Shown here piece by piece: positions 1 through 7,309 of a stretch of DNA of 64,000 nt. The stretch is from SLRI01 sp964393275 (GTDB lineage: Bacteria > Pseudomonadota > Alphaproteobacteria > Geminicoccales > Geminicoccaceae). The notes beneath the pieces were generated by a model that had not been told where the DNA came from, did no database searches, and saw nothing but the letters and a program-made list of their open reading frames with translations. Location of the stretch: positions 55,224 through 119,223 of the forward strand of contig CAYMTA010000008.1 in NCBI GenBank assembly GCA_964393275.1, read 5' to 3'. Every line of letters begins with the position of its first letter. The first letter of the stretch is position 1. A program made the position numbers and the translations under genes.

Positions 1-1
1 C

Positions 2-379
2 GTCGTCACCGGGGCGCTCGCCGCGACCGGCCTGCCGGCGGCGCTGCTGGCGAGGCTGGGGACGGCGGGGCTGGATCTCGCCAGCCTGCCGCTGCTCGCC
101 CCGCTCGTGGTGCTCGGCTCCAACAGCATCGGCAACGTGCCGCTGGTCGTGCTGCTCCTCGGCCTGCTGCCGCAGGCGACGCCGGACACGCTCTACACCC
201 TGGCGCTGGTCTCGACGCTCGCCGGCAATCTCCTCTTGACGGGCAGCCTCGCCAATATCATCGCCGTCGAGCGGGCAGCTTCGGTCGGGCTCGAGATCGG
301 CTTTCTCGAGCATGCCAGGGTCGGCGTGCCGATCACCGTCCTCTCGCTCGGCGTGGCGCTCGGCTGGCTGGCGCTCTGA
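2..379 (+). CDS. SLC13/ArsB-type anion transporter, C-terminal fragment
   Basis: The reading frame is open from the first bases of the window to a TGA at 377-379, so only the last ~125 residues are present. They are strongly hydrophobic with about three membrane spans. The SNSIGNVPLV stretch followed by a TLAGNLLLTGSLANII stretch is typical of the closing half of the ion-transporter (CitMHS/ArsB/SLC13) superfamily, where a conserved Asn-rich re-entrant loop and the xGNxxLxGS segment line the substrate path. The ending EHARVGVPITVLSL also fits the YbiR-like anion-transporter group. The substrate cannot be read from this fragment. The next gene starts 19 bases downstream on the same strand. Confidence 0.75.
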   Translation, partial: VVTGALAATGLPAALLARLGTAGLDLASLPLLAPLVVLGSNSIGNVPLVVLLLGLLPQATPDTLYTLALVSTLAGNLLLTGSLANIIAVERAASVGLEIGFLEHARVGVPITVLSLGVALGWLAL

Positions 380-398
380 AGGGAAGGCTGCATCGTCA

Positions 399-1136
399 AT
401 GACTTACGGGCTCGGGCTGTTCCTCCGCGAGGGCATCGTGATCGCCACGGACAGCCGGACCAATGCCGGCGTCGATCACATCGCCGTCATGCGCAAGCTG
501 AACCTGTTCCAGAAGCCGGGCAGCCATCTTCTCGCGCTCGGCTCGGCCGGCAATCTGGCGACCAGCCAGTCGGTGGTGGCGCTCCTGAACCAGCGGCTGG
601 GCCGGGCGGGCCAGGCGGGCGATCTCTTCGAGGCGGCCAGCCTGTTCGACGCGGCACGGGTGGTCGGCGACACGCTGCGCGAGGTGATGAGCCGCGAGGC
701 GCCGCATGTGCAGGCCTATGGCGACCCCAATGCCTCGTTCCTGCTCGGCGGCGAGATCGCCGGCGACCGCCACCACCTCTTCCTCATCTACTCGGCCGGC
801 AACTTCATCGAGGCGACCGAGGACACGCCCTATCTGCAGATCGGCGAGCTCAAGTACGGCAAGCCCATTCTCGACCGCATCGCCGGCTTCGCCATGCCGC
901 TCGCCGAGGCCGTCAAGATCACGCTGCTCTCGTTCGACGCCACCATCCGCTCGAACCTCTCGGTCGCACCGCCGCTCGACCTCTTCGTCAAGCGCGCCGG
1001 CAGCCTCGAGCCTTTGGTCATGCGCCGGGTCACCGCCGACGACCCCTACCTCACCGAGATCCGCCACGGCTATGCCGAGGCGATCCGCGGCTCGGTCGCG
1101 GCCCTGCCGCGGGCGGCGTGGCTCGAGGGCGAGTAG
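399..1136 (+). CDS. Anbu-type proteasome-like protease (Ntn hydrolase)
   Basis: The 245-residue product starts Met-Thr-Tyr. Removal of Met would expose Thr2, the nucleophile of proteasome beta subunits and HslV. The following segment IVIATDSRTNAGVD puts Asp18 and then Lys33 in the usual positions for the catalytic Asp and Lys of this fold. Length and N-terminus match the bacterial Anbu (ancestral beta subunit, COG3484) family, which forms self-compartmentalised rings in the cytoplasm. I chose the ATG at 399 rather than a longer frame from 312 because only this start leaves a processable Thr2. Anbu genes are often next to genes for an ATP-grasp protein, an alpha-E protein and a transglutaminase-like protein; none is seen here. 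Confidence 0.85.
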   Translation: MTYGLGLFLREGIVIATDSRTNAGVDHIAVMRKLNLFQKPGSHLLALGSAGNLATSQSVVALLNQRLGRAGQAGDLFEAASLFDAARVVGDTLREVMSREAPHVQAYGDPNASFLLGGEIAGDRHHLFLIYSAGNFIEATEDTPYLQIGELKYGKPILDRIAGFAMPLAEAVKITLLSFDATIRSNLSVAPPLDLFVKRAGSLEPLVMRRVTADDPYLTEIRHGYAEAIRGSVAALPRAAWLEGE

Positions 1137-1152
1137 CGGATCGTATTCCTAT

Positions 1153-1209
1153 CACAAGCGGGCCGCCGGGGCAAGGGCGGCGTCGGTTCGTTCGGCAGAA
1201 TCGCTTGTG
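1153..1209. repeat. Inverted repeat CACAAGCG/CGCTTGTG
   Basis: An 8-base inverted repeat, CACAAGCG at 1153-1160 and CGCTTGTG at 1202-1209, lies just after the protease stop codon at 1136 and encloses one divergent copy of the GGTTCGTTCG motif that builds the following array. The 41-base loop makes it a poor terminator. It may be an outlying part of the repeat region. Confidence 0.35.
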
Positions 1210-1282
1210 GCGACGCCGAGCCGGCGCCCGGCAGGGTCGAAACGACGATTTTCCGTGGCCCGTCAAGAGCTTGCGGTGCGTC

Positions 1283-1386
1283 GGGTTCGTTCGTCGAAGC
1301 CCGGGTTGGTTCGCCGAATCGGTGGGTTCGCTCGTCGATTCCTTGGGTTCGTTCTGCCGTTTGGCGGGTTCGTTCGCCCTGAAATG
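1283..1386. repeat. Tandem array of a ~21-nt repeat (GGGTTCGTTCG core)
   Basis: Five copies of a unit beginning GGGTT(C/G)G(T/C)TCG start at 1283, 1303, 1324, 1345 and 1366, so the period is 20-21 bases. A sixth, isolated relative is near 1182. The second half of each unit varies. No plausible gene is encoded: the frames through the array give only low-complexity heptads on both strands (for example NEP/RTNP-like repeats on the minus strand). The period is close to two turns of B-DNA, so a protein bound to the units would lie on one face of the helix. Function unknown. Confidence 0.8.
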
Positions 1387-1536
1387 ATGCATCGGATGCA
1401 ACAACCCGGCGAAGATGTTGCATCCGATGCAACAACCCGGGCGGCGATTGTTGCGCTATACGCAACAACCCGAGGAAAATGTTGCGCTATACGCAACAAC
1501 CCAAGGGTTGCTGTTGCGTTGGATGCAACAGGTCCA
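1385..1536. repeat. Five-unit array of hairpin repeats, ~32-nt period
   Basis: Five 25-base units begin at 1385, 1416, 1449, 1480 and 1512 (steps of 31, 33, 31 and 32). Four share the form TGTTGC-N7-GCAACAACCC; the first starts TGATGC and the last ends GCAACAGGTC. The inner arms TTGC/GCAA are inverted. The centres come in two types: TTGCATCCGATGCAA-like (units 1, 2 and partly 5) and TTGCGCTATACGCAA-like (units 3 and 4). Short 6-8-base linkers separate the units, which rules out a normal CRISPR. The array directly follows the 21-nt array and lies about 350 bases upstream of the cytochrome c gene. Confidence 0.85.
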
Positions 1537-1890
1537 GATCATCCGCGGGAAGTGCGGACGGTGTTAGGAGCCAGGGACGAAGAGGCCACCGCGTAAATTG
1601 TCGAGCCTGCAGTGAAACCTTGTCGGCTGCCGTGGATGCGGCTTCGGCGCGACAGGCGAACGTCAGGACGGTGCGGCGGCGGGCCAGGCGGGCTGGTCGG
1701 CGCAGAGGCGGCGGAACCTTTCGATCAGCTCGTCTGACGGTGACCGGCAGCCCTGCGGCAGCGCGGAACAAGGTCGCGCAACCTGACAATTTTGTCCCTC
1801 TTGGCCTGCCTCGGGGCGGAACTTTTCACGCCGCCCCAGCGTTCCCATGCCACGCATTCGCAGGACGCCCAGCCGAACGGGTAGAGGGGC
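1537..1890. other. Non-coding leader before the cytochrome genes
   Basis: I see no supportable gene in this stretch. Frames on both strands are open but arginine-rich and unlike real proteins. A minus-strand segment around 1670-1790 has a more protein-like composition (residues DELIERFRRLCADQPAW), but it is not continuous with anything recognisable and could be a decayed gene. A possible ribosome-binding site (GAGGGG) precedes the ATG at 1891. Confidence 0.4.
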
Positions 1891-2277
1891 ATGGCGAGAC
1901 TCACCCAGCTTTGCGTGCAGATACTGTTCATGGTCGGCGTGACATTCTCGCCGTTGCCGCCGAGCGACGCGCTTGCACAACAGGCGGACGGGGGGACAGG
2001 CCGCCCGGCCGGTCTTCGGCTGTTTCTCTCGACCGGATGCGGCGCGTGTCACCGGATCGCAGGAACCGAGGCGCAAGGGAAAATCGGACCGGACCTGACG
2101 CATCTCGCCTCGCGAGGGACGATCGGTGCCAAGGTTCTGCCCATGTCTCCGGAAAACCTCAGCGCCTGGATCAGGCGGACACAGGAGTTGAAGCCGGGCG
2201 CGCGGATGCCGTCGTTCGGGATGCTGCCGATGTCTGAAACGAACGCCATCGTGGACTATCTGGTTACCCTGAAATGA
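1891..2277 (+). CDS. Small class I cytochrome c, periplasmic
   Basis: The 128-residue protein has an N-terminal signal peptide (hydrophobic residues ~8-30, ALAQ cleavage region) and one haem attachment motif C50-G-A-C53-H54. Met106 in the GARMPSF segment is the likely sixth iron ligand. This is the layout of a mono-haem class I cytochrome c that shuttles electrons in the periplasm. Its stop codon overlaps the ATG of the tri-haem cytochrome (ATGA, 2274-2277), so the two are translationally coupled. The convergent oxidase operon suggests the pair feeds electrons to that oxidase. The exact partner is inferred. Confidence 0.85.
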   Translation: MARLTQLCVQILFMVGVTFSPLPPSDALAQQADGGTGRPAGLRLFLSTGCGACHRIAGTEAQGKIGPDLTHLASRGTIGAKVLPMSPENLSAWIRRTQELKPGARMPSFGMLPMSETNAIVDYLVTLK

Positions 2278-3533
2278 CACCGCCCGAAGACAAGCCGCCG
2301 CGCGAGGGTCTCGTCCGCCGCTTCCTGCGCCTGCCGCTCGGCCTCCTTGTCGGGCTGGCGATTGTCGCCGTGGTCGTCATCTATGTCGCGGCACCACTCA
2401 ATATCGCGGCGCGGACCGGCGCGTATCCCGGCATCGGTTGGGTGCTGCATACCTATATGAAGCAATGGGCGCGAAACTGGTCCTTTGCGGTCGAGAAGCC
2501 TGAGCATGCGGACCTGTCGGATCCGGCGCTGATCCGGCTCGGCGCGGGCTATTTCGAAGCGGGCTGCGCCGCCTGCCACAGCGCGCCCGGCCGCGAGCGC
2601 AACCCCATGGTCGAGATGATGGAGCCGCCACCGCCGACGCTGGCGTCGAAGGAAGTGGCGAGCTTCAGCGACAAGGAGCTCTATTGGATCGTCTGGAATG
2701 GCGTCAGATACACGGCCATGCCGGGCTGGACAGGCGAACACCGCGAGGACGAGGTCTGGGCGATGGTCGCGTTCCTGCGGAACTACGACAAGCTCGCGCC
2801 TCAGGATTACGTCCACCTGGCCTATGGGGATGTCCAGCCGAAGGGGGTCGATGACGGCGGTGCGATGAGCTTTGGCGGCCTCGACAACCGGCTCGACAAG
2901 ACCGTCCAGAACTGCGCGCGCTGTCATGGCGATGACGGGATGGGCCGTGACGGCACCGCACCGAAGATCGCCGGGCAGTCGAAGGAATATCTGGCGGCCA
3001 CGCTCGAGGGCTATGCCTCCGGCAAGCGGTCGAGCGGCTTCATGCAGCCGATCGCAGCCCCGCTTTCGACCGCCGAGATTGCAGCGCTCGCTGCACATTA
3101 TGCCGACATGCAGCCCGATGCGACTGCACGCGTGCCCGAGGACGGAGCGGCGGATATGCCGGCGGGCGAGACCCCAGGCGATTTGACAGCGCTTGGCGAA
3201 CGCCTCGCGGCCGACGGCGATCCGTCGCGCTTCGTGCCCGGCTGCAGCTCGTGTCACGAGGACAAAGGGGCAGTCCCCCCGCGGCCGATCTATCCGCGGA
3301 TCGCCGGGCAGAAAAGCCGATTCATCGAGGCCTGGCTGCGGCTCTACCGTGATCGTCCGTTGGGCGGAACCGACTTCGCCAACGTCATGCACGTCGCCGC
3401 GATGGGGCTGACCGACCACCAGATCAGGGCGCTCGCCGCGTGGTATTCCTCGCTGCCGTATGATGCAGGGGCAGGAGATGCGGCGCAGGCGAAATCGGCC
3501 GAGGCGGGTGGAGCCGCCGCGTCGCCGGATTAG
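2274..3533 (+). CDS. Membrane-anchored tri-haem cytochrome c
   Basis: The 419-residue protein has a single N-terminal membrane segment (about residues 21-40) after a basic start, then a periplasmic part with three haem motifs: C98-A-A-C-H102, C214-A-R-C-H218 and C324-S-S-C-H328. Candidate axial methionines are Met149 (TAMPGW) and Met257 (GFMQPI); the third is less clear. Proteins of this shape commonly sit next to heme-copper oxidase genes and pass electrons from the quinol branch or soluble cytochromes to the oxidase. It overlaps the upstream cytochrome gene by four bases and converges on the oxidase operon, 22 bases from the ctaG stop. Confidence 0.85.
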   Translation: MTPPEDKPPREGLVRRFLRLPLGLLVGLAIVAVVVIYVAAPLNIAARTGAYPGIGWVLHTYMKQWARNWSFAVEKPEHADLSDPALIRLGAGYFEAGCAACHSAPGRERNPMVEMMEPPPPTLASKEVASFSDKELYWIVWNGVRYTAMPGWTGEHREDEVWAMVAFLRNYDKLAPQDYVHLAYGDVQPKGVDDGGAMSFGGLDNRLDKTVQNCARCHGDDGMGRDGTAPKIAGQSKEYLAATLEGYASGKRSSGFMQPIAAPLSTAEIAALAAHYADMQPDATARVPEDGAADMPAGETPGDLTALGERLAADGDPSRFVPGCSSCHEDKGAVPPRPIYPRIAGQKSRFIEAWLRLYRDRPLGGTDFANVMHVAAMGLTDHQIRALAAWYSSLPYDAGAGDAAQAKSAEAGGAAASPD

Positions 3534-3555
3534 TGGCTGCCCAAGGATGCCAGGA

Positions 3556-4227
3556 TCAGGTTCGACGGCCCGGGTCGGGGCGCCAACCAAGCGGCGCAGG
3601 GTCGGAGCCGAGCAGCCGGGCCGCAAAATACAGGGCGCCGGACAGATAGCCGAGGCCGCCGCCAAGCGCCATCAGGACGCCGCCGAGGCGCTGATCCGCC
3701 AGCGCATCCAGCCAGAAAGCGCCGCCGCACACCCCGTCGGCATAGATCTGCGCAGGAGTGAGCGCGAGCAGGACGCCGAGCATGGTCATATGCATGAAGC
3801 TGCCGAGCATGGCGATCGTGCCGGCAGCGGCGGCGCGCCGACCCCTGTTCGCAAGCCCCGGCAGCCAGACCAGCATGCCGACGACAAGAAAGCTCACCTG
3901 CTGCAGGGCGAATGTCGGACCGCTCAGCGCCGCTGCCAGATGCAGCGTCGGCGTGTGCCAGGACCAGACCACCAGCATCTCGATCCCCGAGAAGGCCAGC
4001 GCCGCGCCGATGCCGAACCGCGCCTGCCGGAGCGCGCCGGTTCGCGCGAGGGCGACGACCGCCAGCGGTGCGGCACCCAGCACCAGAAGAAGGTGCAACA
4101 CCATGTGCATGGAGAAGGACACCGACGCGATGCGCGGCAACGGGCCCAGCCAGAGCGCCAGGAGCAGGAAGGCGGCGGCCCCCGCCGGCCAGAGGCGACG
4201 CAGGCGGCCCGGCCATGCCGGAGCCAT
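3556..4227 (-). CDS. ctaG: CtaG-type cytochrome c oxidase assembly protein
   Basis: A 223-residue integral membrane protein with about seven spans. Conserved features include SMHMVLHLLLVLGAAPL, the WSWHTPTLH segment and SFMHMTMLG, a His/Met-rich pattern typical of the caa3_CtaG family that delivers copper to the CuB site of oxidases. It is the last gene of the minus-strand oxidase operon. I chose the ATG at 4227 because the frame upstream runs into the preceding gene; a GTG about 14 codons earlier would overlap that gene and cannot be excluded. The 3533/3556 ends make it convergent with the tri-haem cytochrome gene. Confidence 0.8.
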   Translation of the reverse strand: MAPAWPGRLRRLWPAGAAAFLLLALWLGPLPRIASVSFSMHMVLHLLLVLGAAPLAVVALARTGALRQARFGIGAALAFSGIEMLVVWSWHTPTLHLAAALSGPTFALQQVSFLVVGMLVWLPGLANRGRRAAAAGTIAMLGSFMHMTMLGVLLALTPAQIYADGVCGGAFWLDALADQRLGGVLMALGGGLGYLSGALYFAARLLGSDPAPLGWRPDPGRRT

Positions 4228-4253
4228 CGGCAAGGCATGTCGGGCCTCGGCAT

Positions 4254-4706
4254 TCAGACCGGACACAGCCCGCCCCAGAAAACCGGAATGGCGTTCGCAA
4301 TGATGGCCATCATGGTGACCACCGCCACGAAGAAGCCGCCAAACGCCATCCAGTGCACCCGGCCTTGGTCGGCGCTGATCACGCCGCCGGGCGGCGTCCT
4401 CGCTGCCGTGTGCGACCGGCGCATGTTGAGGAGCGACAGGCCGATTCCGACGGCCCCCAGCACGAGCGCTGTGACAGTGATCCAGCGGATGGCGGGTTCG
4501 GCCCAGGCGACCGGCGTCCAGTCCACCGCAGCCCCATTCGGGTCGAGGCAGGCCAGCCCGGCGAGGGAGGTGACCGCGGCGAGCTGGATCGACCAGACAA
4601 CGGGCACCAGCAGGAACGAAAAGACCAACAGCAGATCCCCGACCCGGTGGCGGGTCGGGCCGGCATGTCCGACGGCGGTCCGGGAATGAGTGTCTCGATC
4701 CGTCAT
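4254..4706 (-). CDS. Small oxidase-operon membrane protein, three spans
   Basis: The 150-residue product has three predicted membrane segments (around residues 25-45, 75-95 and 122-145) and a soluble Arg/His-rich start. I do not recognise a named family with certainty. Its fixed place between subunit III and CtaG suggests an accessory or assembly role in the oxidase, and it could be a reduced subunit III/IV-like component. The start ATG at 4706 lies 15 bases beyond the subunit III stop. Function is inferred from position only. Confidence 0.6.
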   Translation of the reverse strand: MTDRDTHSRTAVGHAGPTRHRVGDLLLVFSFLLVPVVWSIQLAAVTSLAGLACLDPNGAAVDWTPVAWAEPAIRWITVTALVLGAVGIGLSLLNMRRSHTAARTPPGGVISADQGRVHWMAFGGFFVAVVTMMAIIANAIPVFWGGLCPV

Positions 4707-4721
4707 TCGCCGCGCTCCGCG

Positions 4722-5351
4722 TCAGTTGAAGAGGTGAGGCGTCACGTAGATCGTCGTGAACACGGCAACCCAGACCACGTCCACGAAGTGCCAGTAGAAC
4801 GCGGTGAGGCTGATCGAGTCGCGGCGGTGGCTGTCGAACTTGCCGAGCGCCGTCCAGAGCGCCACCGCCAGCAGCAGCAGAACGCCGCCCAAGACATGCG
4901 CCATGTGAAATCCGGTGACCGTGAAGTAGAGCGACGCGTAGGAGTCGGTGGAAAGCGTGAAGTCCTTGTCGGCCCATTCCGTGGCCTCGAGCGCCACGAA
5001 GGCGAGGCCGAGGGCAGCGCCGCCGCTCAGGCCCGCGACGCAGACCCGGTTCTGCCCCTTCTTGATGCCGCGCTCGCCGATCCAGACGACCACACTGCTG
5101 GAAAAGAGAAGAATCGTCATCGGTCCGGAGAACTTGAAGCCCGGCAACTCGTCCGGCAGCCACTGCTGCCCGAAATGGAACGCCATGTAGTAGTAGCTGA
5201 ACAGCAGGTAGGCGAACAGACACGCCTCGGTCGTGACCATCGCGGCCATCCCGAACCAGCCGTTGCCGCGCACGTCGGTGCTGCCGAGCGGCAGGCGCCC
5301 GAAGGACAGATGCAGTCGATCGTCCGCGATTTCGTGCGTCGTCTCAGACAT
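4722..5351 (-). CDS. Heme-copper oxidase subunit III
   Basis: A 209-residue membrane protein of the CtaE/CoxO type. It has five predicted spans, as in the shorter bacterial form that lacks the first two helices. Recognisable segments are TEACLFAYLLFSYYYM, the GFHMAHVLGG motif and the closing FYWHFVDVVWVAVF, all characteristic of subunit III. It stabilises the catalytic core during proton pumping and turnover. The ATG at 5351 starts one base after the subunit I stop (5353-5355), so coupling is tight; an in-frame ATG at 5366 would overlap subunit I and is less likely. Confidence 0.9.
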   Translation of the reverse strand: MSETTHEIADDRLHLSFGRLPLGSTDVRGNGWFGMAAMVTTEACLFAYLLFSYYYMAFHFGQQWLPDELPGFKFSGPMTILLFSSSVVVWIGERGIKKGQNRVCVAGLSGGAALGLAFVALEATEWADKDFTLSTDSYASLYFTVTGFHMAHVLGGVLLLLAVALWTALGKFDSHRRDSISLTAFYWHFVDVVWVAVFTTIYVTPHLFN

Positions 5352-5352
5352 G

Positions 5353-7305
5353 TCAGGCCCCCGCAACCTGCTCCAGCTTCGCGCGCGGCCAATTCCAGAA
5401 GAAGCCGCAGAGCAGCATCAACACGCCGAGCACGCCGGCGGCATATTCCCAATGGAGGAGCAGCGCCCCGAAGAAGCCGGTCATGGCGAGCGTGGCGAAG
5501 AACGGCCAGAGCGAATCCTCGGCCACCTTCGACACCAGCACCGGCTCGGCATCCAGCATGCTCGTGACCAGTTGCTGCTTGCCCTTGTCCAGGATCGGAC
5601 CGCTATCGAGCGAGGTCCGCCCGGTGCCCTCGGCGAGCCGATCCTCCCACAGCGGATGCCGACTGGCCAACACCGGCTGAACGGCGAAGTTGTAGACAGG
5701 CGGTGGCGACGACATCGACCATTCCAGCGTCGGCGCGTCCCACGGGTTCGGCCCGGCCCGCTTGCCGAGCCACCGGCCCTGCGCGACGTTGATCAGCACA
5801 AGCAGGATGCCCACCGCCATGACGAAGCTGCCGATCGTCGTGAGCATGTTCGTCCAGTCCCAGCCCACGGATGCGGGATAGGTGTAGATGCGCCGCGGCA
5901 TGCCCATCAGCCCGGTCCAATGCATCGGCAGGAATGTCAGATTGAAGCCGAGGAACACGAACCAGAAGGCGATCACGCCCAGCCGCTCGCTCATCATGCG
6001 CCCGGTCATCTTCGGGAACCAGAAGTACAGGCCAGCGAGAACGCCGAACAGGTTGATGCCGACAATGGTGTAATGGAGGTGCGCCAGGACGAAGTAGGTA
6101 TCGTGCAACTGCAGATCGGCCGGGACGCTGGCCGTCATGACGCCCGAGACGCCGGCGATCACGAACATCACGATGAACGAGGCGCAGTAAAGGAAGGCCG
6201 TCTTGACCACCGGCCGGCCCCACCAGATGGTCGCGATCCACGCGAAGACCGAGACGGCGCTCGGAATCGTGATGATGAACGAGGCGCCGCTGAAATAGGA
6301 CAGCGACAGAAACGGGATTTCGGTGGCGAACATGTGATGCACCCAGACACCGAAGCCCAGGATCATCGTCGTCACCGTGGCGAGCACGACGAGGCTGTAG
6401 CCGACCAGGGGCCGGCGGCAGAAGACCGGCAGGATGTCCGAGACCATCCCCATCGCCGGCAGCACGATGATGTAGACCCAAGGATGCGCGTAGAGCCAGA
6501 AGAGATGCTGCCAGAGCAGCGGCTTGCCCCCCTCCGCCACCCCGTAGAAATGCGTGCCGTATTGCCGATCGAGCCACAAGAGGAAGAAGGCGAGGCTGAC
6601 CGCCGGGACGGCTAGGAGGTTGCCGACCGAGACCGTGGTGGTGCCCCAAAGCATGACAGGGGTTCGGTTGAACGACATGCCCGGCGCGCGCAGGCGCAGA
6701 AAGGTGATCACGAAGTTGATGGATCCCGTGGTCGTCGAGATGCCGAGGAAGATCATGCCGAGCGCATAGAAATCGATGTTCATGCCGGGATTGTATTGCT
6801 TGAGCGAATAGGGCACGTAGTTGAACCAGCCGGCATTCGGAACCGCGCCGGCGAGGAAGCTCGCATAGATGAAAAGGCCGGAGAACAGGAAAGCCCAGTA
6901 TGAAAACGCGTTCAGCCGCGGGAAGGCCATGTCGCGCGTGCCGATCAGCAGCGGAAACAAAAAGATCGAGAACCCCGACAGTATCGGCAGCGCATAAAGG
7001 AAGATCATCGTGATGCCGTGCATCGAGAACAGCTCGTTATACTGCTCAGGCGTCAGCAGCGTTTGGTCTGGACCGGCGAGCTGGACGCGCATCACCAGCG
7101 CCTCGATGCCGCCGAGGATCAGGAAGACAAACGCGGTGATGATGTAGCGAACGCCGAGAATTTTGTGATCGACGGTTCCGAACCAGCCGCGCAGGCCGGG
7201 CCAACCCTCCCACGTCTCGGCGAGCCGGTCACGGAGCTCCTGCGTGACGGACCCGATCTCCGGCTCCTGCGTATATGCGGCGGGCAGTTCCGACACGGGC
7301 GTCAC
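5353..7305 (-). CDS. Heme-copper oxidase subunit I with atypical proton-channel residues
   Basis: The 650-residue protein has the haem and copper ligands of an oxygen reductase: a low-spin haem His in SMHGITM, the CuB His with its Tyr in HPWVY, the CuB pair in VWVHHMF and the haem ligands in LAHLHYT. The D-channel segment RDMAFPRLNAFSYW is intact. Two normally conserved channel residues are changed: HPEVY reads HPWVY (no Glu278, Paracoccus numbering) and PTGIKxF reads PSAVSVF (no Lys354). The C-terminus is ~100 residues longer than standard, with two extra spans as in oxidases carrying part of subunit III. Operon order II-I-III resembles the alternative CoxMNOP oxidase of Bradyrhizobium; that match is from memory. 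Confidence 0.93.
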   Translation of the reverse strand: MTPVSELPAAYTQEPEIGSVTQELRDRLAETWEGWPGLRGWFGTVDHKILGVRYIITAFVFLILGGIEALVMRVQLAGPDQTLLTPEQYNELFSMHGITMIFLYALPILSGFSIFLFPLLIGTRDMAFPRLNAFSYWAFLFSGLFIYASFLAGAVPNAGWFNYVPYSLKQYNPGMNIDFYALGMIFLGISTTTGSINFVITFLRLRAPGMSFNRTPVMLWGTTTVSVGNLLAVPAVSLAFFLLWLDRQYGTHFYGVAEGGKPLLWQHLFWLYAHPWVYIIVLPAMGMVSDILPVFCRRPLVGYSLVVLATVTTMILGFGVWVHHMFATEIPFLSLSYFSGASFIITIPSAVSVFAWIATIWWGRPVVKTAFLYCASFIVMFVIAGVSGVMTASVPADLQLHDTYFVLAHLHYTIVGINLFGVLAGLYFWFPKMTGRMMSERLGVIAFWFVFLGFNLTFLPMHWTGLMGMPRRIYTYPASVGWDWTNMLTTIGSFVMAVGILLVLINVAQGRWLGKRAGPNPWDAPTLEWSMSSPPPVYNFAVQPVLASRHPLWEDRLAEGTGRTSLDSGPILDKGKQQLVTSMLDAEPVLVSKVAEDSLWPFFATLAMTGFFGALLLHWEYAAGVLGVLMLLCGFFWNWPRAKLEQVAGA

Positions 7306-7309
7306 CTCG

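Noticed and set aside
312..398. Longer N-terminus for the Anbu protease
   Set aside because: It would bury the catalytic Thr2 and overlaps the transporter gene.
1385..1536. CRISPR array
   Set aside because: Linkers between units are only 6-8 bases, the units are imperfect and palindromic, and no cas genes are present.
1479..2237. Plus-strand open frame of 252 codons through the repeat region
   Set aside because: Arg/Ala/Gly-rich with no signal or motif, and it overlaps the real cytochrome c gene in another frame.
3530..4300. Alternative minus-strand gene overlapping ctaG
   Set aside because: It is another frame of the same stretch; only the 3556 frame gives membrane spans and CtaG motifs.
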